Of a stretch of DNA of 64,000 bases, positions 9,718-19,434 are shown in pieces; positions within the stretch are counted from its first letter, which is position 1; every line of letters begins with the position of its first letter. A program made the position numbers and the translations under genes. The stretch is from Aphelocoma coerulescens (lineage: Eukaryota > Chordata > Aves > Passeriformes > Corvidae), in NCBI RefSeq assembly GCF_041296385.1, contig NW_027184065.1, forward strand, positions 434,001-498,000, written 5' to 3'. The notes below the pieces were generated by a model. It had not been told where the DNA came from, did not search any database, and saw nothing but the letters and a program-made list of their open reading frames with translations.

Positions 9718-12700
9718 GGCTTCACTTTTCAAGCAGTTGGAAGAGCTCCAAATTAAGACATGAACAGGTCTTAATTGACCTTGCCACCGCCTCAGTTAGT
9801 CAAGTAATGCTGTGCATTGGATTTGACTAGTGCAACATGTGCTTAAAATATGTAGAGTAACTCCTCGATTACCCTCTCAGAAGGGTTGGAATGGAGAACA
9901 AGGAGTTCCCAAGACAAATATTTGGTGTACGAGGAGTAGAATTTAGGAGTTGATTGCAGAGCACTGCATGCACAAATGTCTAAGGAGAATCCATCTTTTG
10001 ATGTCCCATCTATGCTTGTTCTCATTTGAAATCCTGCACATTCTGCAGGCTGGTTTTGTTAGGCTTGGGGCTGGGGAAGGAGTGATGGTGGGGGAGGAGT
10101 GGGTGTTGGTTTTGGGTTATTTTTTTGTTTCCAGAATAGTGTACACAGAACTTGTGCCCAAAACCAGCAGTAGGAAACAATGCAGGTATAAAAGAAGGTC
10201 ACAGAAATGTCAGATAATACGAATCTGAAAGCGCTTCAGTATTTTACTCAGGAGTTTCACTCTAACAAGGTGATTTTCCTTCACAGAAATGTAGTGGCAG
10301 GCTTATGCCATGCTAGAAGTGATGACCTTTCTCTGCCCCAAATTGAGCAGCAAAAGGTTTTGGCTCTTAATTTGAACCCCTGAGCCAGCTGTGTTTCAGG
10401 CTGCAGAAGCTGCAGCTGTTGTGGCAGACGCGGGGTGCAGCCCTGCCTGCCAGTTCCGAGCTGGCCTGCGCTGGTGGCAGCCGTCAGCGCCCGGGGTCCC
10501 CTGTGCCACCCATGCCAGGGCTCTGCCTGCCTGCCTCGCAGCCCTGGTAGCCTCAGGGAAACATCGCACTACTCCATCTGCTTTAAAAACAAACAAGCAA
10601 ACAAAAAGCTCCCTGTAAATATATGTAGAAGTCTTGAAACTAATTCTCAGCGCTTGCTCGGAGTTTGTTGATGGAGCAAATGGATTTTGGATAAACTGCT
10701 ATTGCTAGTACTACTTAGGTTCCTAAACTTCAGAAGGGAGGCTATGGTGGTCACGTACCCCTGAGGAATGTTGGGAACAGTAAGACAGCTCAGTCATTTC
10801 AAGGTGGCCAGAAAATGGGTGTGGCAGTGGAGTGGACACTCTGTGAGTAGGTAGCCTTAAGTCATGTAACGACATGCACTTCAGTGGGAATTTTGCATCA
10901 ACACCAAGAGATTGTGTCATGATGTGTTGCGTAACAACAAATTGGGCCAAAATTCTGCTGATTTTGACCAAGGTGGATGGGCCACCTTCACTTAAGCTGG
11001 CAAAGGGACATAAGTCAATGATGTTTGAAAAACAGCCATGAAACATAGCCCCTTTAGTTTGTTGGTCTGTTGCAAGTCTGCAAAGCTCTGTTGACAGGTC
11101 ATTGGAAGTAGCTGTTGGAATCTAAGTGCAGTTGGACGCTTTGTCAGTCAGCATCAGCAGGAGGCTTAACGGTTTAGGTTGAGAGGTGGTGCATGGTTTT
11201 TTTTCAGAGGAATGGCCCAGTGAAGAGCAGTGTTCACTGCCATGACTACCGTTGTAGCCTTCAAGAGCAATGGTTCATTCAGAGAGAACTTCCTTGGTTC
11301 TGCTGGTTTGGTTTCGCAGCTGGAGCAAAGGTACAGCACTGGAAGCAATTCCTAGGGCAGAAGCGGGAGATATCCGAAGCTCTGGACTTCGTTGCCTAAG
11401 TGAGCGTAGTCTAATTGGAAGAGTGGTGAGCATCAGTGATATCAGATTTTTTACAAGTTCTTAATTCTGTCAAAACAAGAAAGAAGGAGAGTGATGAAGA
11501 TGAAATCCTTTCCTCTTCAATCTGCCTACGCAACAACTTCAGCTGTAGTTGTAATGTGTATTCACCTATTTTGAATTGCCCAAAACCAGGCCTAGAGATG
11601 CTTCAGAGTCAGAGAAGCGGGTATTTGCTTTATTCGGCGCTGGGTGCATGGGGGATCACTCCTCCTAACACACACACACAGAGCACTCCATACAGTCCAG
11701 CATTATGTGTAAAATTTATGAACATTCATCACAATTCTTGGGATAGGAGTGGTTCTAGAAATTACTTCTCGGAAGTCATTAATATCATTAGCATACGTGC
11801 CATGCATGCGCTGTGTACGCTGATGGGCGCACTGAGGAAGGCTCCTCTTCTTCCTCGAGGGTCTTTCTGATGAAGATCAGTAGTCTTTGTCACAATGCAC
11901 TTTTTACCTTTCTTTCTGGAGCATGCGCAGTTCTTCGGTGGCTGATGCAGCGATCTCTGTGCCGGTTTTCAAAAGATCCTGTTCCTCTTATCTTGACAAG
12001 ATTAAGGCGAATCCTGCTGCTTAGGTTTTGTGATTAACATTTGCTGTCTCTTAGTAGTTCACTCGTGTTTACATGAGTTAACTATGGATCAACCCCCTTC
12101 TCAATTTTAGCACTGAAAGGATATTAGAGTCATTTAAAGAGATGTCTCCTATGGAGTACTATAAAACTGCCATAATGGTAAGACGTTTTCATACAGTAGT
12201 TTTAGCACAGAAGTAATATATGTACAATCTTGGATGTTTCATCCTGCTGGCTCAGGAGCCAGTATTGAGCTTTTCTCCTTTAAATCCAGTCTTAGAGCTC
12301 TGCAAGGATCACTGCAGCATGACGTTGTGACAAGGGGACGCTGATTCATGCATAAACCTTTGACGCTTTCCTTCTATCTTCAAGCAGCTTTGAAAACCAG
12401 TGATTATCTGGCATGTTGCGACTTGAGAGTCATGGTAAAGGTTTCACCAAACACTTTGTAATATCAGGCTACAGCTTTCATTCCTAAGGAAAGAGCATTG
12501 AGCAGATTGCTGGCAAAATGCTGAAAGAATGAGCCAAAACCAAAATCCTTTAATGGGAAAGATGGAAAAAATTTAGATGTGTTTATTTGAACTAAAAATA
12601 ATGTGGACCAAGCCTAAATGTATTTCACACTAAATTCTTAGAACTGATTTTAAGGGAAGAAGTGAGAAAGATGAATTCCCAAGCGGAATTTTCAGCAGCA

Positions 12701-13351
12701 TAATATTGAGCATTTATTAGTAGAACAAAGGCATATCACAGTGCAGGAGCACTTAGCAATATTGCTAGAGGCGTGGCTCCATTCATTTTACTGTGAACTT
12801 TAGTACTTCTTTAAACATAGTCCTTAAGCCCAGAAAGTCATTTACACTTCACTCAACTTTCCCCCCTCCGTCTCTGCCCCCTTGCGCCAGCACACGCCAG
12901 CACACTGCCACCTCGGTCCTCTGAGTAGCTCCAGAATTGAAGGCAGGCACCCCCCTCCGGTGCCTCCTCAGTCTCCAACCTAATTTGTAGTTGATGGGTT
13001 CTTTGGGAGGTGTGAGTTTTGATGAGATAACAGACTTCCTGGGATGCATGCGGTTTATCTTCTTTGTTTCTTGAAGATGTCTTGGTTTCCACCTCTGTAA
13101 TTTCTCAACTGAAAGGACATTTATTATCATGTGTTTCTTCCTACGTTTCCCAACATGTTACCACTCATTCGAAGTTACAATTTACTCTAGTCTTGTTTTT
13201 ACTTACCTATATTTTACCTTAACACTATTTCTACATAGTACATTCTCACTTCTAAATGTTAAAGTGATAGATGCGAAAGACAAAATTTATCGTTCACTCA
13301 TTTATCACAGGAGGAATGTGTTAGCTGCTTGTGTTGCAGTTCACTTGTAAT
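9718..13351. other. unit-specific spacer without recognised gene (first part)
   Basis: One copy per 39.4-kb unit (again at 49132-52765). Base composition and texture resemble intron or intergenic DNA. Besides the candidate exon at 12111-12177, one weaker exon-like stretch has a TTTTTTTTCAG acceptor and an AAAG|GTACAG donor (11208-11330, one frame open), but its phase does not fit the first. A short (CA)n lies at about 11671. I see no tRNA or rRNA and no LINE tail. Confidence 0.4.
12111..12177 (+). other. candidate internal exon, unidentified
   Basis: A 67-nt stretch preceded by a pyrimidine-rich acceptor (CCCCCTTCTCAATTTTAG) and followed by a consensus donor ATG|GTAAGA. Only one of three frames is open: one base plus 22 codons containing FKEMSPMEYYKTAIM, whose composition looks protein-like and unlike the surrounding low-quality frames. 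A possible acceptor 78 bp downstream (CTGCTGGCTCAG, ending 12255) would continue in phase for 24 codons to a stop at 12328. I do not recognise the protein. It may be a single exon of a decayed or multicopy gene driven by the CpG island at 8020-8985. Confidence 0.35.
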
Positions 13352-13734
13352 TGTGGTCTATTACCGCAGGCCTGGGCCCTAGGGTGTATCACTGTGTCCC
13401 GCAGCCATAGGGAGGAGGAGGAGAGAAGATCCAGCAGGCAGGAATTGTGCACCAAGATTTATTCATTTAATTATTTCACAAACTCTTTTACAGACTTTTT
13501 TCTTCATAGTCTAATTGGACAAAGGATCAGCCCCCCCCCTTGGGGTGATTGGCTAAAATCCTAAACCATCCATTGTCAAAATATTTTTCTACTAGACCAT
13601 AAACCAGACTTTTCAAGGTTGCAGGTGGCTTGGTTGTTTACATACTCTGCTACCTCTTCTGTGAGAGAGAAAAGTCTCTCACAGACTTAGAAAATAGCAA
13701 GAAAATCCTCGCTAGCAGCATTTTGGTATCTACA
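13352..13734 (-). repeat. ERVK-like 3' LTR
   Basis: About 383 bp with TG..CA ends on either strand (TGTGGTCTATT at the left, GGTATCTACA at the right). It adjoins the polypurine tract of the minus-strand element. It contains a GAATAAATC polyadenylation-like signal on the minus strand near 13455. Confidence 0.7.
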
Positions 13735-13863
13735 ATTCCCCCTTTTTGTTTGATAAGATAACAACTCCACTATTAATCCTAAATAGAAATTTACATCAGT
13801 TATTAATTCTAAATATGTCCTTAAGGCTTTAACGATCTGACTCCATAACAAGAAATTTAAAGT

Positions 13864-14440
13864 TCAGTCTCTGCTTGTGGAAGGACCATCCCAGTCTCTG
13901 CTTGTAGAAGGACCATCTGCCTGATGGTCAACATCTTGGTCATCATCAGAAGAGTCTGATGGCTGATGATCTACATTCTGGTGGCCACTTGGATGGTTGG
14001 TGTTCTGGTCATCATTTGGAGGTTGCCTGTTCTGCCTCTGGTGCCGTAGGGCAGGGCGAACACATTTTGCAGCTAGCCACCGTACCCCAGTATCTGTAGA
14101 AACGCAAGCATAGCCACGACCCCAAACCATAAGTTCCCGCAGGCCTTCCCACTGGTTAGTGAGTAAATTCCACACCCAGACTTTTGCCCAGGGCAGTTGT
14201 CTCTTGCCTGCAGATTGCAATGAGAGAAAGTGATTCAGAAGAACAGGATTCTTTGAATTTTGTGGTACCGTAAGGTGATTAATTGTATACGAGCTTTTGC
14301 TAGTCGGCTTCAGTAACCAAATTCAAAGGTTCCTGTGAGAATCGTTGAAAAGCCATGATAACAGCCCTTAATTCAACTAACTAAGCAGAGTCTGACTCGG
14401 ATTGGTGTGTTAATCAACCACTGCAAAGGCAGTGTAGGAT
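13864..14440 (-). pseudogene. pol: ERVK-like pol remnant: RNase H fragment joined to integrase C-terminus
   Basis: Minus strand. RNase H traces (LVELRAVIMAFQRFSQEP) lie at about 14320-14400 with a stop just before them. The integrase C-terminal domain follows in 13864-14220 (WAKVWVWNLLTNQWEG, then VWGRGYACVSTDTGVRWL). Its acidic tail contains a duplicated nonapeptide around DGPSTSRD, encoded by two near-identical repeats of about 30 bp at 13863-13915. The reverse transcriptase domain between protease and RNase H is deleted. Not functional. Confidence 0.75.
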
Positions 14441-14469
14441 ACTGTGCACCTTTGCGCACAGTGACCCCT

Positions 14470-14960
14470 GCTAAAAATTTGTCCCAATCCGTATGCCCCA
14501 GGCTGCCGACACATCCCGTCCCCAAAGGTTAAGGGAAGTGGTAGTAACATAAGGCCTAATTGTAGCTGTGTGCCCCTCTGAGTCCTTCACCGTCACAGGC
14601 CGTTCGCTTCAATAGCTCTGTGTGGTTCATCCTCATCCTGTGATGGCCGATCCCACTGGGGGTAAAGGCCATGAGGGAGGCCACGCAGAGAAGGAGATGA
14701 TAGTTACATCAGCACCAGTATCAATCAAACCTTGAAGCTGAGTCCAGGGCGGACGGGCGTTCGGCAGGATCAGGGTACACGTCATCTGTGGCCTTTGGTC
14801 AGAGATGTCTGCAGTCCAGAAGGCCTGCAGAAGTCCTGTAGATCCACTGCCGTTATCTTTGTGAGTTTGTTGTTCTATCCTGGGGACACAAGACTTAAAA
14901 GGCACTAATTTAGCAAGGCAGGTCTTTTCAGGAATAGTTACAGGGGGTTTTCAAATTCCC
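14470..14960 (-). pseudogene. pro: ERVK-like pro remnant (dUTPase tail plus aspartic protease)
   Basis: Minus strand. A short dUTPase C-terminal-like piece (TIPEKTCLAKLVPF) is followed by the protease with active-site LIDTGADVTIIS at about 14690-14725. A broken middle leads to the protease C-terminal signature SLNLWGRDVSAAWG near 14495-14535. A stop in TNF* follows, and then a few codons resembling the start of pol. The Asp-Thr-Gly triad is intact but the frame is interrupted between 14633 and 14560. Confidence 0.78.
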
Positions 14961-14985
14961 TATAAAACTGAGGACAAGGCTCCGA

Positions 14986-15268
14986 GGAGCGGATTCCCAT
15001 CAATCCGACCTCATCCTCATCCTATCGCATTAAACCTGTTAGAAGCCAGACCTGAACAGCCCCTCTCTTCCTTTGTCTCTGAGCTAACGTGAGCCGACAT
15101 CAACGGCTCCTGCCGTGTTTCCCTCTGCAAAGAAGCCAGCTAGCTAGCCCAGCAAGCTCTTTTCCTGATCCCGAAGTCGCTTCAGCGACGCGTGGAGGTA
15201 ACGCAGCTGGACTGTCTCTGACCAGGGGCACGCCAGAGTCAGTGCCTCGAGCACCAAACGCTGCGTTA
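14986..15268. other. spacer remainder, nothing recognised
   Basis: Lies between the beta-type remnant and the inverted arm. No frame, repeat or LTR edge that I can support. It may include lost 5' parts of the beta-type element. Confidence 0.4.
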
Positions 15269-15978
15269 TTGGACATTGAAGGTTCAGGCTAAGGAGAATC
15301 CAAAACGTGGACAGCATCTCCCTTCTGCTGGAAGCCTTGAAGTTCACCACTGCAGTCTGCAGCCTACACAGATCATGTGAGTATTGTAAAAGTTCTCCAA
15401 GGAAGAGCAAGAACGAGGCTAATGCATGCACACAAACGCTGATCAAAAGCACTTGATGCTCTTGGACAAAAATAGGGAACCTTCACTTTTGGAAAGACAA
15501 GGTGACTGTGGTTGTCTCTACAGTACTAGTAGGAAAATATCCCTGAAGTTTTGCAAAACCTCTTTTCAGGGGTTTGTTAACTTCATCTTTGTTAAGAACT
15601 GGGGAACACAGGGAGACCTGTCACTTTTTTTGCAGAATGCCATAGAAACTGCTACACTCACTTCAACAACAGTCCAAGTAACCTTCTCTGCAAATACTGA
15701 CCATTTGCAGTTCTGGTTGATACAAGCCCCCATTACCTAAGAAAGGAACAACTCGGCAAGCAGTTTGCATAGATGAACAACTTAGCACGACTGCGGCTGA
15801 TGACATGCCCTGACCTTTTTTGCCTTCAGCTATGGGTGCCGTACCCTCCTACCCTCACACATGCCACTCAAAGATCCACCTGTGACAGCAACTGTGCCAA
15901 GCCGCCACCCTTCTTCAGCACCATCGCACCTACCACAAGGTAGCTGAATCAGAGGGAAAAGGAGGTCGCCAATGGAGG
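15269..15978 (-). repeat. minus arm, inner 0.7 kb
   Basis: Inverse copy of 8988-9717. Its right end is the insertion point of ERV-A; the arm resumes at 26075. The sequence across the two ends, without the provirus, matches the uninterrupted arm at 8976-8998, which proves a secondary insertion. Confidence 0.88.
15975..15978 (+). repeat. ERV-A target-site duplication, left (GAGG)
   Basis: The empty site in arms 1 and 3 reads (on this strand) AATGGAGGGAAGTTG. Left of ERV-A is AATGGAGG and right is GAGAGAAGTTG, consistent with a 4-bp duplication GAGG whose right copy mutated to GAGA (26075-26078). A 4-bp duplication is the gammaretroviral size. Confidence 0.65.
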
Positions 15979-16635
15979 TGTTATAAACATATATTATATT
16001 GGCTTCTCGCAAAGTATAAAGTAGATATTATATAATGTTAGAAATGCTTTTTGCTGTGTGGATGTAGTTTTCTCTCTTTTTAGCAAGAATGTTAACAAGT
16101 GTGAGCACGTAAGATAACCTCCAAACGAACAGAGGATGAGGCCCGAAAAGCTGCTAATCAACACTTTGTCTAGGGAGCAAAAGGGCCCAAAGGCTACTCC
16201 GCCCGGAGAACAGGCGGCCAGGAGAGTCCAAGAGCCGTTATCACCACTCTGCCCGGAGAGACGAAGAGGCCCAAAGCTGCAATCAGCCCTGTCTGTCTGG
16301 AGAATTAAGAAATCCACCCTACCATCGACTCTTGCCTAGCGGGCCCAACCCCAAGAATCAAGAGAAATAAAACCACAAGGCAGAAGACTACGCATGCTCT
16401 AAAAAGGCGGAACCAAGGAGTGGCCGTGCAGAACAGCTCCAGGAAAAGTTTTAATATGAATAAAGAACAGACAGTAAAAATGGTATAAAAAAGACTCACC
16501 TCTGGCATCAGGTGTGCTCTTGGCAGAGCACCAAGGCACCCGGCCATTACCCCGTTGCTTTATTTGATGTGTCTCTTATTGTCTTTATATTAAACCCTTT
16601 AAATTCTCACAGGAGAGTGAACCTCGTTTTTCACA
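15979..16635 (+). repeat. ERV-A 5' LTR
   Basis: TGTTATAAAC at the start, TTTTTCACA at the end. A TATA-like GGTATAAAA is at 16483-16490 and AATAAA strings at about 16365 and 16459. It differs from the 5' LTR of the second unit by a single base that I could see (16052 versus 55466). Confidence 0.93.
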
Positions 16636-16637
16636 AT

Positions 16638-16655
16638 TAAGGGCTCGTCCCGGAG
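16638..16655 (+). other. ERV-A primer binding site, proline-tRNA type, altered
   Basis: TAAGGGCTCGTCCCGGAG, two bases after the LTR. It matches 14 of 18 positions of the usual proline-tRNA primer site. Two of the mismatches are G-to-A at the leading TGG. Confidence 0.6.
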
Positions 16656-17547
16656 CTACACCTCGCCTCTGAAAAGCGTGGGAGGATTCAAGAAGCAAGG
16701 GTAAGGCGCCTCCCGCCCAAGTTGGCAGGACCTTTGCTTAGCATCCTCTGGCCTGATTTGGTGGCAGCAGGGCAACACCCGGAGGACAAGAAAGACACAA
16801 AAATAAAGCAAATGAAAGAGAGCGCTCTCGACAAAAATCCCACAGACACTGGAAAAGAAACAGGACTGGGAAGTATTGTCCAAAGAAAAAGGGGGTGGTT
16901 ACGGGAGATGAGCGTGTGTGAATGAGACGTGGGCTGGTTGCCCCCAGATCTGCGAAGCGAGTGTGGCAGTCTCTGAGTGCTGCCGTTCCGTCTTGTTCAC
17001 GAGAACAGCGGCCAGCGAGGAGACAAAGCGAGAGATAAGCGGAGTGAAAGAATCTCCGGGGGTGACTGGGACGGGGTCCCAGAGAAGGGGTTGCAAAGTG
17101 GGAGCTACCCCCCCATATGCTGGGTTGAGGAAAACTCCAAGAGCACCCAGGGCCTAAAAGTACCCCAAGAGAGGTTGGGGTTTGGATGCTAGCAATGCTG
17201 GGTTGAGGGAAATCCAAGAGCACCCAGAATCCTAAGGATTATATCATACCCATGGGTGGATACTAACAAGTGACTTGAAAGAGGTACCTTATTATTCTGT
17301 TGTGAGTAGGAATGAGTGAGTGAACAAATATTAAAAAAGAGTGAATGTGTGAATGAAAAACTGTGTAATTCGAAGTTAACTTTGTTTTTGGGGAAGGTGG
17401 GCTCTAATAAATTTTTTGGTGTTTTTTGTACTGTGAAAGGGTGGGTAGTATTTTACAGCAGTGAAGATTGGTGTTTTAAAGGAATGAATTAGTATTTCAA
17501 AGGGGGGGATAAATTGGTATTTTGAGTAATAGAGAACTCCTGGGAAA
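16656..17547 (+). other. ERV-A untranslated leader with internal duplication
   Basis: About 0.9 kb between primer site and gag start, the usual place of splice donor and packaging signals in gammaretroviruses. It contains an imperfect direct duplication of about 38 bp (17118-17155 and 17196-17233, cores TGCTGGGTTGAGG and CCAAGAGCACCCAG) with a 78-bp register. No open frame of interest. Confidence 0.6.
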
Positions 17548-19434
17548 ATGGGACAACAACCTAGTAAATTAAGTTCAAATTATAAAAGGGTGCCAGAGGA
17601 TATACCCCGAGACAGTCCCCTCGGGGTCAAACTCGCAAACTGGGAAACTGATCCTTCTACAAAAGGAAAAGAGAAAGTAAAAATGATTCAATTCTGCATG
17701 AAAGAGTGGGTAAAAAAGGAAATCAGATCTGATCATGTGTACTGGCCAAAATACGGGTCTGATGAGGCATGGATTTGCCAGGCTCTAAATGTATTTGTAA
17801 ATTCAAAAGAGCCATCTCACCCTGAGGAGAGAGAATATGCTTCTTGCTGGACAGGAATTACAAAACCTCTGGGAACCAAAGTCTTCAAAATATCAGAAAC
17901 CGCAGAGGAAAAGCAAACAGAAGAGAAAAAAGGCTGAGACCCTTTAGAAGTATTGCCTCCGCCGCCAGCACCAGAAGCTGCCCTCCTCCCCCTGGCTCCG
18001 GGGCTTCCCCCGCCAGCCCCCCCTCCGCCCGCACCGGGGGCCTTTCCCCCGGCAGCCCTCCCGCCCCAATGGAGCTGGGGGGGAGCCCTGCCCCCGCCCA
18101 TGCCGGGGATCCCACCCTTCCCATATATCTCGGGAATCCCAGCACCCTCAATTGCATCAAGGGAAAGGTCACACGTCCCGGCTTCAGCCCCTACCTCTCC
18201 TGCCTTGAGAAACCCGGCTTTAGCCCCGGTGCCCGCCTCCTGTGCTCCGGAATATCTGGCTTCACTGCCATACCCCACCCCCACCCTCTGCACCACAGAA
18301 TATTCAGCTTCAGCGCCAGACTTTGAATCTGCCCCTCCTCCCCAGGGGAGTTCGGTGCTTTCTTCCCAAATCAACCCTCTTCTTAACGAAGGAGCACCAT
18401 ACCAGAATACAGGAGGTGCCATTAAGGCTCCGAGGCAGCCCAACAAGCCCTCCATTGCTAAACAAACAGAGGGAAGCCGAGAAATTCATTTCTTTCCGTT
18501 AAGAGAAGTACCTACGGGAGGAGGGGGAAGCGGCTTTGTGAGTGCTCCTCTAACCTCTACAGAGGTTAGGAATTTCAAAAAAGAAATTAAAGGATTATTA
18601 GAAGACCCCATAGGTACAGCTGAAATGTTGGACCAGTTCTTAGGTCCCAACATTTTCACTTGGGAAGAAATGCAATCAATAATGAAAATAATATTCTCCC
18701 AAGAAGAAAGAGAAATGATTAGAATTGCTGGAATAAAAATTTGGGGAAAAGAAAACCAACAAGGTCCACCCGGGGATCAGAAAATGCCCATTACACCTCC
18801 TAACTGGAACCAAAATGATGAAGCTGGGAGGGGACATATGAATGATTATTGTAATTTGATAATCAAGGGAATAAAAGAGGGGGCACTCTGAGGACAAAAT
18901 GTCAGAAAGGCCTTTGAGGGGCAGCAAGGGAAGGAAGAAACCCTGACTGAGTGGCTGGAGAGGCTCCGAAAGAATATGAAACAATATTCTGGGAGAGACC
19001 CGGAGTCCCTAGCAGGGCAAGCCCTGCTAAGAGTTCACTTTGTCACTCATGCCTGGCCAGATATTAGAAAAAAATTGGAAAAAATAGAAGATTGGTATGA
19101 GAAACCATTACAAGACCTAGTAAGGGAAGCTCAAAAGATATATATGTCCGGAGGGATGAAGAAAAAGCCAAAGTGGGAGCAAAGATCATGATAGCCACTA
19201 TGGGAGAGAGTACCTTCCAAAAAAAATCTAAAGCCCTCAGGTAACACTCCTAAACATTCCAGATTCAGAAATGGTGGAAAAGAGAAAAATAAAACCTCAG
19301 CACAATCAAGATTCCAAGAACAACCCAGGGATGCCTGTTTCTATTGCAAGGAAGAAGGGCATTATCAAAGAGAATGCCCCCACCTGAGGAGGGATCTGAA
19401 AAGATTTCAAGAGACACGCACAGAAGAAAAATAG
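17548..19434 (+). pseudogene. gag: ERV-A gag, one frame with internal stops (copy 1)
   Basis: The start ATG gives MGQQPSKL, with Gly2 as expected for N-myristoylation. Matrix-like domain to about 17937, proline-rich p12-like region about 17950-18330, capsid about 18500-19190 ending in a p30-like sequence (LEKIEDWYEKPLQDLVREAQ), and nucleocapsid with one CCHC knuckle (CFYCKEEGHYQREC, about 19336-19377). The whole runs in a single frame but is cut by stops at 17935, 18889 and 19189-19194, before the UAG at 19432 that separates it from pol. Known role: virion structural polyprotein. Here it is a pseudogene. Confidence 0.9.
19432..19434 (+). other. gag/pol UAG, readthrough-type junction
   Basis: GAA AAA TAG GGA: the gag frame ends in amber and the same frame continues into pol with no shift. 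Gammaretroviruses make Gag-Pol by suppressing a UAG followed by G. The arrangement here is the same, while the other stops in gag look like decay. Confidence 0.75.

Larger units (their letters stand above)
13352..14985 (-). mobile_element. deleted beta-type (ERVK-like) provirus, one LTR
   Basis: Read on the minus strand: a dUTPase-like tail, aspartic protease, the very start of pol, a jump into RNase H, a jump into the integrase C-terminus, a polypurine tract (AAAAAGGGGGAATTG, about 13733-13748) and one LTR. No 5' LTR is found. Gag, most of reverse transcriptase, and the integrase zinc-finger and core regions are missing, so at least two internal deletions occurred. The protease (DTGADVTIIS) and integrase tail (VWGRGYACVSTDTGVRWL) are typical of betaretrovirus-like ERVs. 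Confidence 0.82.

Noticed and set aside
11208..11330. Second candidate exon
   Set aside because: The acceptor and donor look fair, but the open phase is incompatible with the 12111 exon and the translation is not protein-like enough to annotate separately.
8020..15268. HINTW or another known W-linked gene in the unit
   Set aside because: I looked for histidine-triad motifs and other familiar W gametologue sequences and found none. The amplicon resemblance alone is not evidence.
17817..18455. 212-codon minus-strand frame opposite gag
   Set aside because: Shadow of the proline-rich gag region; Gly/Ala-rich with no independent support.
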